Of a DNA stretch of 64,000 nt, positions 23,049-34,115 are shown piece by piece. The notes under the pieces are model-generated. The model did not search any database, was not told where the DNA came from, and saw only the letters and a program-made list of their open reading frames with translations. The DNA is taken from contig NC_081840.1 of assembly GCF_963259705.1 (NCBI RefSeq), forward strand, positions 100,608,626-100,672,625, read 5' to 3'. Position 1 is the stretch's first letter; the number at the start of each line of letters is the position of its first letter. The translations under genes were made by a program, and so were the position numbers. The stretch comes from Myotis daubentonii (lineage: Eukaryota; Chordata; Mammalia; Chiroptera; Vespertilionidae).

Positions 23049-23190
23049 TCCTATCTAATAAAGAGGGAATATGCCAATTGACCCTCTCGCCATCGCAAAG
23101 ATGGCGGCGCCCACAGCCAATAAGGAGGGAATATACTAATTGACTGCCACGCCCTCAAAGATGGTGGCGCCCAGAGCCACAAGATGGCCA
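23049..23190 (+). mobile_element. Helitron 5' fragment
   Basis: Starts TCCTATCTAATAAAGAGGGA and holds two diverged copies of a GAGGGAATAT…AATTGAC…CAAAGATGGYGGCGCCCA block. No CTAG 3' end follows, so the copy is 3'-truncated. The right limit is approximate. Confidence 0.75.
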
Positions 23191-24594
23191 TATCAAAAAT
23201 ACAAAAACAGTTACCATCCATTGTGGTAAGTGCTGTGAGAAAGCTGTAACTAAATCAACCTGGGAGAGAAAGAAGGCTTCCTGGAGACTGACACTTGAGC
23301 TAAGGAGTAAGAGTTAGCTAGATGGAGACGAGATGAAAACAAAACAAAACAAAAAAATAGATAGTACAAAGGCACAGAAGCTTGAGAGAACATAACATTT
23401 GAGGGCCTTTAAATGTTCTCAGAGTATTGGATGAGGTGAAATAGCAAGTAATAGGCAGTGAAAAGAATGAACTAAGAAAGGGTGGCAGACTGGAATCCAA
23501 CTACAAAAGTAACCTAATAATTTCCATAAGAAATATTGAAGGCCTGAGCTAGGGCAGTGACAGTGAGAGAGTGAAGAGGGCCCAACTTTGAGAGAGATTC
23601 AGAAGACAATGTGAGGGCGAGAGGGCAGATCTGAGGGAAACTCCCAAGCTCACTGAGCAACTGGGTAGATGTGGCATCTCAGCTTCAATGACACTTTTTT
23701 AGAGAAGCTTTCCCTGACCACTCATAAGTAGGAGCTTCCTCAATCCTCCCATTATTTACTACTGCCCCCAGTTTTGTCTCTTTCATTGCACTTAATGCAA
23801 AGTATAATGATATATCCATTGGAGTACTAAATACTCGAATAGGTTATATGCTGGGATCATATCTGTTATGTTCATTAATATAAGACTAGTGCCTTACATG
23901 TAGTTCAGTACATATTTGTTGAAGTAATAAATCAACAAATTAGCAGTGTTATCACAAAAAAGAAATGTAAGAGAAATGTAACTTTCAAACACTGAAGTTT
24001 CTGAATCTGACATAGAAGTGCCAAGTGGACAGATAAATAATACAGGTTTGGCTATACAGGTGAGAGATTTGGGAGAAAAAAATTAGACAGATCTTTATTT
24101 CAACAACTATCTGGTATACTTTCTCTACTCATCAGGATTCAAAATTAACCAATGTTTTTGTGTTGCTTAATAAAATAACTTCATAAAAATATCTTAAGTC
24201 CAGTAAAATAAAAATGCCCATTTTCACACGTGAATATATCTTAGTCTAAATACAGTTGCTACTCAAAGAAAACTCCATAAAATAAGCAAAAATGTTTTAA
24301 TAAGGGTTAGCAAAATATGATTAAATTTTAACCTAAAAAAATCTATCCTAATAAGGCAAGAAAATAATAAAATGCCAGGTCCATTAAGTAACTTGAGAAA
24401 ACTTCCACAGGCTCATAGTCACTTTGTAGACTCCAGAACGTCCAATCTTGCATTCATTTAGTAAAATAGGTGTTCCCTAATTTGGGCTAACAAGTATTAT
24501 GTATCAAAATCAATGCAGTCCATCATATTATAATCACATTCCAGTTAATTATATAATAATCGTTTAATACAAGATTCTTCTAGTACAGAAAAAG
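23191..24594. other. ARHGAP12 intron, no recognised element
   Basis: Mixed composition. Around 23220-23640 the sequence resembles an old repeat (GAGAGAAAGAAGGCTTCCTGG), but the family was not identified. Confidence 0.4.
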
Positions 24595-25105
24595 TAAACT
24601 TGCACAATGATATAGTGTTGAAAAAGTCCCAGGAACTTCCAGAACAGATAAATCCAGAGACAGAAGGCACACTAGTGGTTGCCAGGAGGAGAGGGAAGGG
24701 AGATGAAAAGATGTGCACCGACTACTTAATGAAAGGAGTGGGGAACGTCTGGCCTTTGGGCCATATAAGGCCCACAAAATCATTTGGTCTGACACTGCCA
24801 AGGCATTAGAGGTGAGTTAGTTAAATGTTTGACCAAATATAGCAGGCTAATTTTTAAGTTGATAATTTTGCATGGCCCTTGAATGATGTATAAATATCCA
24901 AATGGTCCCTGGCAGAAAAAAGGTTCCCCACCCCTGGAAGAAGTGTGAGCTTCCCTCTGAGGGATGAGAATGTCCTGAAACTAGATAGAAAAGATAGCTC
25001 TGCACATTGTAATATATGAAATATATACACTGAACTGTGTAGTTTAAGATGATTAATGGTTCATTTTGTTACACAAATTTCACCTTAATAAAAAATTTTT
25101 AAACC
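24595..25105 (+). mobile_element. L1 3' UTR fragment, split by a hAT MITE
   Basis: CACTAGTGGTTGCCAGGAGG before and CTGAACTGTGTAGTTTAAGA with CACCTTAATAAAAAATTTTT after the MITE are typical L1 3' UTR strings. Confidence 0.65.
24732..24936 (+). mobile_element. hAT MITE (GTGGGGAAC family)
   Basis: About 205 bp, with left end GAGTGGGGAACGTCTGGCC and right end AGGTTCCCCACCCCTG. The middle has TTTGACCAAATATAGCAG. The same family recurs at 45136-46316 and, as a fragment, at 44639-44745. The left terminus is damaged, so the 8-bp duplication cannot be confirmed. Confidence 0.85.
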
Positions 25106-26089
25106 AGTGTTATTAAAAACTTAGATATTTAAATTGTTTTAAAAAAGGCTTTAAAATAATATTATTCAATGAAAAAAACTACCACACTTGTCCATTAATA
25201 CTTTTGTTAAAGCAAGTGTTGAAATGTCCTTTTCTCCAAATGGGTAATGTATTTTAATACCATAACTGGAAATACAGGTGAAAAAGTTCAAGTTTCCAAG
25301 TTGGATAAAATTTTACTCAGTAATCTAGAACTTTAAAATGCATATTCTAATAGGCACATCGTGACAGAGAGATTAGGTTTTTAAATCAGCCCACCAAAAT
25401 CCTATTTAATGTGTACTGTAGTTACATTATAGAAAATATTATAAATTTTAAAGCTGTATACACTGCTATTTCCAAAAATGATTTGAAGAGACTATGAAAA
25501 ATAACAATGCACCCCAATTTATAAAGTTATCAGTGCTTAGATCCCATCTCCACAATCTAATAACATTGACAATTCATCAGATAATGAAATTCAGCTTTAT
25601 TACACCCATTTTTTAAATTTTAGGGAGTTAATTATAAAAAACAAAAGACTTCAAAAGTTCAAACTAAACTTGACAATATTTTCAAAGCAGGATTACCTAA
25701 AGCAAAGCGTCTCAAGATCGAACATTACCGTTACACCACAATGGGAGTGTCTGGATATATCATCATCCAAAGACAAATAGGAAAACTTTTTTCTGTTCTT
25801 TTACTGAACAGCTACTATCTGGCACTGCAATCGGTATTAGGCTGATTCCATTTCTGCTCTAATGATGCTTTTAATTGTCTAGTAGGGAAGACAGGCATAA
25901 CATAGTTTCATAAAATAAATTTAAATAAAATTTAATTCTTTTTTAAGAACATTGTTTTATTTGTTTAGTTAAATATAATTAAAGTGCATTTTTGGGAAAA
26001 TGTTTAAGAAAAAGAAAAATAATGCATTTTGAAACAAATGAAATAAAAAAAAGCATGTTTAAAATTTACATTAAGAAATAGAATTTTAA
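25106..26089. other. ARHGAP12 intron, AT-rich
   Basis: Contains one member (25801-25900) of a local duplicated segment, see the repeat entry at 29044. Otherwise nothing was recognised. Confidence 0.45.
25801..25900 (+). repeat. Local duplicated segment, copy 1
   Basis: A segment running from TTACTGAACAGCTACTATCT to GGGAAGACAGGCATAA is repeated in the same direction at 29044-29140, with a 3-bp length difference and a few substitutions. The adjacent TAACATAGTTTCATAAAATA (25896 on) is also repeated, but at about 28955, upstream of the second copy. Confidence 0.8.
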
Positions 26090-26700
26090 ATCTGGTGTGA
26101 TTAGAAGAGACAAAATGAAAATATGCTAAGTGCAAAAGGTCTGTCAAAAAAGACCAGATATATTATATGATTATATTCATATGAAATGTCCAGAATAAGC
26201 AAATATAGTGAGACAGAAAAGAAGATTACAGTATGCTTAAGGCTTGGTGGGATCTAGAGGTAGAGGAGTGACAGCAAATGGGTACAGGTTTCTTTCTGAG
26301 ATGATGAAAACATTCTAAAGTTGACTATGATGATGGTTGCACATATATGAATATACTAAAAACAACTGAATTATACACTTTAAATGAGTGAACTGCATGG
26401 TATATGAATTACATTTTAACACATTGTATGCGGGAAATGTATTTACACGTTTTACGTATTTATACGTTCTACCAGTGTAGTAGAGCACGGGACACGTATT
26501 AATACGTTCTTTATAGACTAGCGGTAGAATGCGGGTAACGTATAAATACGTAAACTAAAGTTATCGTAATTTTACTAAACGTTGCCATTTGCGCAAAAAA
26601 TTAGCAAAAATGGCCCGCGCCACCTGTTAGCGCGCGATAAAAACTACCCGTAAACAATGTGTTAATACAGTTTTGATTTAAAAAAACTAAAGAACAGTTT
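26090..26700 (+). mobile_element. L1 3' UTR fragment, split by a piggyBac MITE
   Basis: GAGGAGTGACAGCAAATGGG, GTTGACTATGATGATGGTTG and CTGAATTATACACTTTAAAT are L1 3' UTR signatures. The insertion sits at a TTAA close to the end of the L1. Confidence 0.65.
26420..26661. mobile_element. piggyBac MITE with TTAA duplication
   Basis: 242 bp flanked by TTAA at 26416-26419 and 26662-26665. The terminal inverted repeats are CACATTGTATGCGGG and CCCGTAAACAATGTG (13 of 15 pair). The start resembles that of the active bat piggyBac (CAC, TTG, then TGCGGGAAA) as I recall it. The interior is unusually rich in CpG and TACGT motifs (CGTATTTATACG, CGTATTAATACG), which stand out in CpG-poor intron DNA. Confidence 0.92.
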
Positions 26701-26765
26701 GAAGAGGAAGATGGGCAATTTGCGGAGAGTTTAAGATGACATCAATAGCTAACATGATGATATTA

Positions 26766-27720
26766 CTAATGGCCCAGTGCACGAATTCGTGCACCTTGAA
26801 AGGAACTGTGGGCTGCGAGGCTGCAGTGGGCACAAGGGCAGGTCTCAGCCCATCCTCCGCACCCACACCTGGCCCCTCCCACTGCCTCCCCCAATCCTCT
26901 GTCTGCCGGCAGCCCCACTCCCACCACTGCCACTCCCATGCGCTGACAGCGCGGAGCGATTTGGGGCTGACGCCAGCTGCAGGTGCGAGCAGGGTGGGTG
27001 CTGTCAGCAGGTGTGAGTGGCAGCTGTTGCCCCTAGCACCCCTCAGGAGCAGGGGCAGGTGGAGAAGCCCTCAGGGGCAATCAGGGCTGACAGTCGCTGC
27101 TCACACCCGCTGATGGTGCTAAGTGATTGGGACTGACACTGAGCGCCAGCAGCGGGTGCAAGTGGGGCCAGTGCTGAAAGTGGGTGTGAGCAGTGGCTCC
27201 AATGCTGGAAGCAGGTGTGAGCGGCTGTTGCCAGCACTGATCACCCCTCAGGAGCAGGGAAAGGTGGAGAAGCGCTGAGGGGCGATCGGGGACAGCAGCA
27301 GCCACTCGGGCCCACTGACGGATCCAGGCACAGTCAGCGGGTGCGAGCAGCAGCTCTGGTGCCAGCAGCGGGTGCAAGCAGAGCCAGCACCAGCAGCAGG
27401 TGCGAGCGCTGGGCGGGACTGCAGTGCACAGGAGTAAAGAATTTTCAGTAACCACCAGAGGCTGGTCCTAATGACAGTGACCGGCACCCTGCCTTGGTCT
27501 GGCGCCCTGCTTACCTGCTCCACCATCCCGCCACAGGTGACACCCACCATGTTTCACGCTCTGCCGCCTGCTGCCTACTCCTGCCATGTTCGGCACACCC
27601 CCTAGTGGTCAGTAAGGAGTGTCTGGCAGCACGGAGGAGGAACATTTCCCAGCATTCCCCATTCCGAGGGAAAGGAGTGGCTGTGTGGAAACAGACTGGC
27701 CTCAAAATTAATAGAGCTGT
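26766..27720 (-). mobile_element. Helitron, 3' end clear, 5' end not found
   Basis: 3' terminus CTAA (a changed CTAG) at 26766 with the GCACGAATTCGTGC palindrome. The body (26800-27450) is GC-rich with many short degenerate repeats of GCAGCGGGTGCRAGC and GCTCCAATGCTGG. No TC/ATAATAAAA 5' end was seen before the next Helitron, so the right limit is only where the GC-rich block fades. Confidence 0.7.
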
Positions 27721-27878
27721 TCACTATTGTGTTTTTGTTTTTTTTTCCCACTGGAAGGTACACAAAGAATAACAGAAGAAACACTGGTGAGGCAATTCCC
27801 TATGATGGCCATCAGAGGATACCATGATTCTAGGATGGTCTAGTTGCTTTCAAACTTTTCAGAAAACAGCTAAGGCAT

Positions 27879-28236
27879 TCTATATAATAAATGGCTAATA
27901 TGCCAATATACCGAACGATGGAATGACCAGTCGCTATGATGCGCATTGACCACCAAGGGGCAGATGATCAATGCAGGAGCTACCCCATGGTGGTCACTGC
28001 ACTCCCACGGGGGGAGCACTGCTCAGCCAGAAGCCAGGCTCACGGCTGGTGAGCGCAGCGGCGGTGGCGGGAGCCTCTCCCGCCTCCGCGTGGCAGCACT
28101 AAACATGTCTGACTGCCAGCTTAAGCTTGTTCCTAAGCGTTGGACATCCCCTGAGGGCTCCCGGACTGCGAGAGGATGCAGGCTGGGCTGAGGGACCCCC
28201 CCCTGAGTGCATGAATTTAGTGCACCAGGCCTCTAG
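27879..28236 (+). mobile_element. Non-autonomous Helitron, 358 bp
   Basis: Starts TCTATATAATAAATGGCTAA and ends GTGCACCAGGCCTCTAG, with the palindrome arms GCATGAATTTAGTGC. The left flank is T and the right flank is A, so the usual A/T insertion site is not preserved. Confidence 0.85.
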
Positions 28237-29151
28237 AGGAAAAATAATTTGCTAACAGTCCTTGGTAACTCTATATAGACCATTTACAATGTCCTATTTC
28301 TAAGATTACCTAGAAATTCCCTTTTACCAAAATATAATTTATAAAAGATATTAGGAATTATATTTTACCTATATTTAAAATAAGTTAAAAGGCAGTTCTG
28401 CTTTTTTCTAGATGGACCTGATAGAGTATGGTAGTAACAGCATCTTAGATCCATGCAATAATTCTTTACAAAACCACTAAGATCATGTTTACAGTTATCT
28501 ACATTTAATACTTATAAACCCAGGACTGTGTTAAATAATACAAAAGATAAAAAGTAAAAACTTAGTCTCTATCTATCCCTTAGGAGCTTAAAACCTTAGT
28601 AGGGAGACAAGGGGTACATGAGGTAACTTCATGAGGCAAATTTTCCACCATTTAATGCAATAAGTGACAGGAGTTCAGAAAAAAAAGAGATTATTAAAAT
28701 GCTGAGGTTCGTCTGGCAAAGCCTCCTAAAAAGTCAGCATAGCATTTAACTATAAAGTTTAACTAAAAAAAACCAAGGACATTAGAGGCAGGAGAACTAC
28801 ACCTGAGCAATGTCAGAAGGAAATGTGTACAGCAGGTGATATGAACCATGAAAGACCTAACTAGGTAAGGGAATGAAGAGTTGGAAAAGGAAAATTTAGC
28901 ATCTGTAGAAATCCTTGACTCTAACAAATGGGAAACTATCTAATAAATAACAGTCTAACATAGTTTCATAAAATAAGGAAGTAACAATACAAGTTTATGT
29001 TTTAAAAAGCTTTAAAACTTTTATTTACTCATTCAACAAACATTTACTGAACAGCTACTATCTGGCACTGCAATAGGTATTGGGGTGACTCCATTTCTGC
29101 TCTAATGCTTTTCATTGTCTAGTAGGGAAGACAGGCATAAATAAAGGGTTC
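28237..29151. other. ARHGAP12 intron, no recognised element
   Basis: AT-rich. Holds the second member of the duplicated segment at its right end. No splice-like exon was seen. Confidence 0.45.
29044..29140 (+). repeat. Local duplicated segment, copy 2
   Basis: Partner of 25801-25900, 3.2 kb away in the same orientation. Shared private wording such as CTATCTGGCACTGCAAT and CCATTTCTGCTCTAATG argues for a local copy event rather than two members of an old repeat family. Confidence 0.8.
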
Positions 29152-29180
29152 AAAGTTTCTAGAAAAGATAAAAAGTAGAA

Positions 29181-29360
29181 ACTTTTGGCTCAGTTTGGCT
29201 CAGTGGATAGAGCGTCAGCCTGGGAACTAAAAGGTTCTGGGTTCGATTCCAGTCAAGGGCACATACCCGGGCTGTGATTCTCTCTCATCATGGATGTTTC
29301 TATCTCTCTCTCCCTCTTCCTTCCTCTCTGAAATCAATAAAAATATATATCTTTTAAAAA
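29181..29360 (+). mobile_element. VES SINE with internal deletion
   Basis: The head and B box (GGTTCGATTCC) are present, but about 40 bp between the B box and the CATCATxGATG hairpin are missing. AAAGTTTCTAGAA before (29152-29164) and after (about 29357) the element is the target-site duplication; the first copy is followed by about 16 extra bases. Confidence 0.85.
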
Positions 29361-29737
29361 GTTTCTAGAAGACAGAAATGAAAAATTACTCTATTTCATA
29401 TAATCAAATATCATAATCAAATGCTTTAAGTATTTCAGAGAAACCTGATCAAATCTAGATCAGGTAAAATTTTCTGAGGAAGCAAAGTCTGAACTTAGCT
29501 CTAATGAACAAACAGAAGTTAGGCAAAGATGTGGGAGAAAAATATTTCAGTGGTCAGAGGAACAACAGTGCTAAAGAATAGGCTTCTTTGAGGAAGGAGC
29601 AGAAGGGCAGTATAGTTGGAGGAAAATAAGCCAAGAAGAAGGATTAGGACCAAGAAGTATGAGGTGAGGCTTGGAGAAGCAATCAAGAACCAGAGCATGC
29701 ACAATCTTGTAGTCTTCATTAAAAATTGCAGTCTTTG

Positions 29738-29874
29738 CCTTGGCCAGTATGGCTCAGTTTGTTGAACCATTGCCCCCTGCACCGAAGGGTCACAGGTTCG
29801 ATACCCAATCAGGGCACATACCCAGGTTGCGGGTTCGATCTCCAGTCAGGGTGCATATGAGAGGCAATAATCAA

Positions 29875-29922
<48 letters not shown>

Positions 29923-29990
29923 CCTCCCTCCCTCCCTCCCTAAAATCAATAAAACATATCCTCAGGTGAGGATTCAAAAACAAAAACAAA
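29738..29990 (+). mobile_element. Older VES-type SINE with expanded CT repeat
   Basis: Head CCTTGGCCAGTATGGCTCAG and tail ATATCCTCAGGTGAGGATTC. The pyrimidine region has grown into a (TC)n-(CCCT)n microsatellite at 29877-29940. Confidence 0.88.
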
Positions 29991-30250
29991 ACAAAAAACA
30001 AACCTGCAGTCTTCATTCTAAAAGAAAAGAGAATCCATTGAAAGAGAAGAAAAGACTGGAGGGACTTCAGATACAGAGATCAAGTAAAATTTCATACCAC
30101 TTAAATAAAGTATCTAGAGAGAAGTCACTTGGAGGTTTTTCAGTTTAGGGGAAACTCTCCAATATTCACCTAGCATAGAATGGGTAATGTATTTGACAGC
30201 ATAGAAAAACAATGGCATCTACGCTCATTAGGAAGGGAAATGCTTCTTAC

Positions 30251-30265
30251 CTTTGGATTGCTGGC
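30251..30265 (-). CDS. ARHGAP12: ARHGAP12 15-nt microexon
   Basis: A 15-nt exon encoding five residues, ASNPK, matching ASSPK in the human protein as I recall it. It is preceded by a pyrimidine run ending TTTTTTCCTCAG and followed by a consensus donor GTAAGAAGC. Phase is 0 on both sides, so it can be included or skipped without changing frame. It sits between the 75-nt cassette exon and the PH exon at 17.4 kb. It is too short for ORF-based gene finding and is easily missed. Confidence 0.88.
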
Positions 30266-30591
30266 CTGAGGAAAAAAAGGTAAAGTATACCTTGACAGGC
30301 TTCTCAAGGGATATTTATATTTATATTTATTTTTAAAAATCAAATAAATTCATCACTTACAAAGACGATATATAAATTAATCATGAATATACCACATTTT
30401 GCACAAAGAGGCTTTTAAATCAATAAAATCTGACTTTTAATTTATTTTAATTGTGATTATCTTTTTTAAAAACCAATGAAATTTAATAAAAGCCAAAGAA
30501 GTATTTAAACATTATACTTCGAGAAAATCAATTTACTGAAATTGATCGAAATAACTGGACTAAGTTTTACTATAGCTCCTATCATACTAAC

Positions 30592-30666
30592 TGTATCTTG
30601 GTGCTTTGGTGAAGAGGGAGAAGATTCATTTTCAGGAAAGCAGGGTTTTGAGGCAGGTGGAGATTC
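30592..30666 (-). CDS. ARHGAP12: ARHGAP12 75-nt cassette exon
   Basis: Exactly 25 codons, reading ESPPASKPCFPENE then SSPSSPKHQDT, a Ser/Pro-rich insert. The acceptor is TTTCTTATAG. The donor is GTTAGT rather than the GTAAG-type consensus, so it is weak, which fits optional inclusion. Because the length is a multiple of three and both borders are phase 0, skipping leaves the frame intact. Human ARHGAP12 isoforms differ by a 25-residue block at this position, from memory. The partner microexon lies 326 bp downstream in the same intron interval. Confidence 0.92.
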
Positions 30667-31447
30667 CTATAAGAAATTAATGAAAAATGTTATTCTAACT
30701 TATATAATTTTATTTCTCCTGCTCATAGTATGAGAGTTTACTAGAGGAAACTAGGAAAATTATTCTCCTTCTATATTGAGCTCCAAAAATTAAATATGGT
30801 ACTGATTTGAAAACTACAGATATCAAAAAGTTTACGAAATATGGCATATTTTATACCAATTAGTTAAATTTAAATACCACATGTAGAATTACTCAAAAGA
30901 AATGATGCATGTTGTCTTAAATCATGATGTCTCATCAGCTTAAATTAACCATATTTAAAATAGATAAAATCTAAACACTTGTGATAAAAATGTATTAGTT
31001 ACCATACTAATTTGCTATTGGTATGGTAGGTATGAATACCCAGGATTAGGCAAGGAATGGTTACAGGAATTATTTGATAACTGTGAGAATGAGAACTTTA
31101 TTTTAGTAAATAGTTATGTTAGAAATTAAATTGTTATTAATATTTAAAGTAATTTACAGCTAACTTTCCAATTATTAGAAATAAGACTTTTAAAATACAA
31201 AACAGACACCTCCAATATAAAGATTAATAACTCACCAGAAAAAAATTTAATTTCTAAGCCTATAAGAATACAATAGGGCAAACCAATAATGTGCATTTTT
31301 AAAGCAATTCTGCTTTGTCAATTATTAAAAATGATTTCTTCCACAGATGTTTATAAGACTATTCATGGAGGATAAAACTGAAAAAACATTTTTAAATATT
31401 TTTGGTATCAGCAGCCAAATTTAAATGGATTTAAATTTTCTCCATTC
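30667..31447. other. ARHGAP12 intron upstream of the cassette exon
   Basis: AT-rich and free of young repeats, as are 29991-30250 and 30266-30591 around the two small exons. Regulatory elements for alternative splicing would be expected here, but none can be named from sequence. Confidence 0.5.
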
Positions 31448-31455
31448 CCCTAGAT

Positions 31456-31766
31456 CAGCGGTTCTCAACCTGTGGGTCGCAACCCCTTTGGGGGTTGAAC
31501 AACCCTTTCACTGGGGTCGCCTAAGACCATCGGAAAACACATATATAATTACATATTGTTTTTGTGATTAATCACTATACTTTAATTATGTTCAATTTGT
31601 AACAATGAAAATACATCCTGCATATCAGATATTTACATTACGATTCATAACAGTAGCAAAATTACAGTTATGAAGTAGCAATGAAAATAATTTTGTGGTT
31701 GGGGGTCACCACAACATGAGGAACTGTATTAAAGGGTCACGGCATTAGGAAGGTTAAGAACCACTG
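31456..31766 (+). mobile_element. SPIN hAT element, longest copy
   Basis: 311 bp, ends CAGCGGTTCTCAACCTGTGG and TTAAGAACCACTG. A perfect 8-bp duplication CCCTAGAT lies at 31448-31455 and 31767-31774. It contains the interior (ATGAAGTAGCAATGAAAATA, CCTGCATATCAGATATTTAC) that the copies at 16007 and 62338 lack. Confidence 0.95.
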
Positions 31767-31774
31767 CCCTAGAT

Positions 31775-32737
31775 GCTTTGAATAATTACAGGAAAAGAGA
31801 ATTTTAAAAAAATCACTGCCAATGCCTATTATTAATTTTCCTATAAAACCAAATAATCTCCTTGAACATTCATCTTCACATCTATATCAGCCTACTCTTC
31901 TATGCTTATGAAACTGGATAAGGAACTGGAAATCTGTACTAAATCACAAAACAAACTGTTAACTCAACATATAAAACCTGTTAACTCCGGGAAGTCTTCA
32001 GATTTATATCCTATATAATTTGTAAACAGAGAAACTAGGCAGTATTGAAAATTTAACCCTTGGAGGGACAACCTTCCAAATCAAACATCCTAAGTCATCT
32101 ATACTATTAGTGGAGAACACATTAAAATTATATTAAACATATCTTTACAAAGAGAAATAACACTTAATGCTCAAATTTCAGTTTAGCCCCCTTTATGTAC
32201 TTTGAGAGCTTCACATTTTTCACTTTTTAATTTCTTAACTTCTAAAAAAGTATCTAATATTGAAACAGCCTGAGGAAAGGATTAGTAACTCACACACTAG
32301 AAAATAAGCAACTGAGTAAAATAAACAGTAATTATAGTTCATTTTTCATAGCATATCAGTCCTACAGAAATAAAAACCGCATCAAATGGAGTAATTATGT
32401 GTAACTATTTTAATTGTTATTATAAAGAAACAATTTTACATTTATACATTTACTTATGTGTACTGTAAGTGTATAAGCATGTATAAATATATCTAAAATT
32501 TCTCCAAATAGCAGGTTTTAGTAAAAGCTATAAGCAGACAGAAACAAACAGATGCACTACATAAAACACACAACATGCACACACCTCCCGTCTCCACAGT
32601 TGTCTGCAACATCCTAACATTTGCTACATAGTAATATGTTTCTATGTAAAGTTAACCCCTTTATATTAGTCAGCTATACTGTTCTGGTATAGTCCATCTT
32701 TCATAGCCTCAAATCATTAAATGGTATTAATATATGA
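31775..32737. other. ARHGAP12 intron, no recognised element
   Basis: AT-rich intron DNA up to the first Helitron of the 32.7-kb array. Nothing was recognised. Confidence 0.5.
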
Positions 32738-34115
32738 CTAGAGGCCCGGTGCACAAAAATTTGTGCACTCGAGGGGGAGGGGGGTCCCTCAGCCCGGCCT
32801 GTGCCCTCTCCCAGTCTGGGACCCCTCGGGAGATAATGACCTGCTGGCTTAGGCCTGCTCCTGGGTGGCAGAGGGCAGGCCCAATCCCTAGGTGCAGCCC
32901 CTGGTCGGGCTCAGAGCAGGGCCGATTGGGGAGTTGGGGCGCCGCCTCCTGTCATGCACAGAGCAGGGCAATCGGGGGATTGCGGCACCGTACCGTCACA
33001 CTCAAGGCAGGGTTGATGGGGAGGTTGTGGCGCCACTCCCTGTCATGCACAGAGCAGGGCCAATCAGGGGGTTGGGCACTGCCCCCTGTCACTCACAGAG
33101 CAGGGCCCATCAGGGGGGTTGGGGCTCTGTACCCTGTCACGCACAGAGCAGGGCCCATCAGGGGGTTGGGGAGCTACCCCTGAAACTCACAGAGCAGGGC
33201 CCATCAGGGGGTTGGGGCGCCGCCCTCTATCACCCACAAAGCAGGGACAATCAGGGGGTTGGGGCGCTGCCCCCTGTCATGCACAGAGCAGGGCAATCGG
33301 GGGATTGCGGCACCGTACCGTCACACTCAAGGCAGGGTTGATGGGGAGGTTGTGGCGCCACTCCCTGTCATGCACAGAGCAGGGCCAATCAGGGGGTTGG
33401 GCACTGCCCCCTGTCACTCACAGAGCAGGGCCCATCAGGGGGGTTGGGGTTCTGTACCCTGTCACGCACAGAGCAGGGCCCATCAGGGGGTTGGGGAGCT
33501 ACCCCTGAAACTCACAGAGCAGGGCCCATCAGGGGGTTGGGGCGCCGCCCTCTATCACCCACAAAGCAGGGCCAATCAGGGGGTTGGGGCGCTGCCCCCT
33601 GTCATGCACAGAGCAGGGCCCATCAGGGGGTTGGGGCGTCGCCCTCTATCACACACAGAGCAGGGCTGATCAGGGGGTTGGGGCGCCGCGATTCTCACAC
33701 TCAGGGCAGGGCCGATGGGGAGGTTATGGCTCTACCCCGTCACACACAGAGCAGGGCCCGTGGGGGGGGGGGGGGCAGTTGGGGCGCCACACCCTGTCAC
33801 ATACAGAGCAGGGCCGATCAGGGGGTTGGGGCGCCGCACCCTGTCACACACAAAGCCGCAGGGCGATCAGGGGGTTGGGGAGCTCCCCCCTATCAGGCAC
33901 AGAGCAGGGCTGATCAGGGGGTTGGGGCACCTTCCCTTGTCACGAACAGAGCACGGTGGATAGGGAGGTTGTGGCTCTGACCCCTGTCACACACAGAGCC
34001 GCAGGGCGATCAGGGGGTTTGGGCGCTGCCCCGTCACACTGATCCCAGTGCCGGGAGGCCTCACGGCTCCGCTGATCCCGGTGCTGGGAGGCATATTACC
34101 CTTTTACTATACAGG
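32738..34115 (-). mobile_element. Helitron with minisatellite, array 1 member 1
   Basis: 3' terminus CTAG at 32738-32741 with the GCACAAAAATTTGTGC palindrome (32752-32767). The 5' end (GCATATTACCCTTTTACTAT on plus) meets the next element at about 34115. Most of the body is the 48-bp minisatellite. The left flank is A. Confidence 0.9.
32940..34060 (+). repeat. 48-bp minisatellite with a 325-bp higher-order repeat
   Basis: About 23 units of about 48 bp (AGAGCAGGGCCSATCAGGGG then GTTGGGGCGCC and CCCTGTCACACAC). A block starting GTCATGCACAGAGCAGGGCA at 32951 recurs at 33276, a 325-bp period with almost no change. As 48 is a multiple of three, all plus frames stay open and read as 16-residue repeats such as THRAGPIRGLG. 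That is a by-product and not evidence of coding. Confidence 0.93.

Noticed and set aside
30541..30733. Plus-strand frame with a hydrophobic C-terminus (LILLFLLLIV-like)
   Set aside because: It is the antisense shadow of the ARHGAP12 75-nt exon and flanking intron.
32734..33980. Four long overlapping open frames encoding repetitive THRAGPIRGLG-type peptides
   Set aside because: They arise because the 48-bp minisatellite unit is divisible by three and lacks stops. They lie inside a Helitron with no promoter or splice context.
32940..34060. CRISPR-like regular repeats
   Set aside because: There are no unique spacers of constant length; units are contiguous tandem repeats in a eukaryotic transposon.
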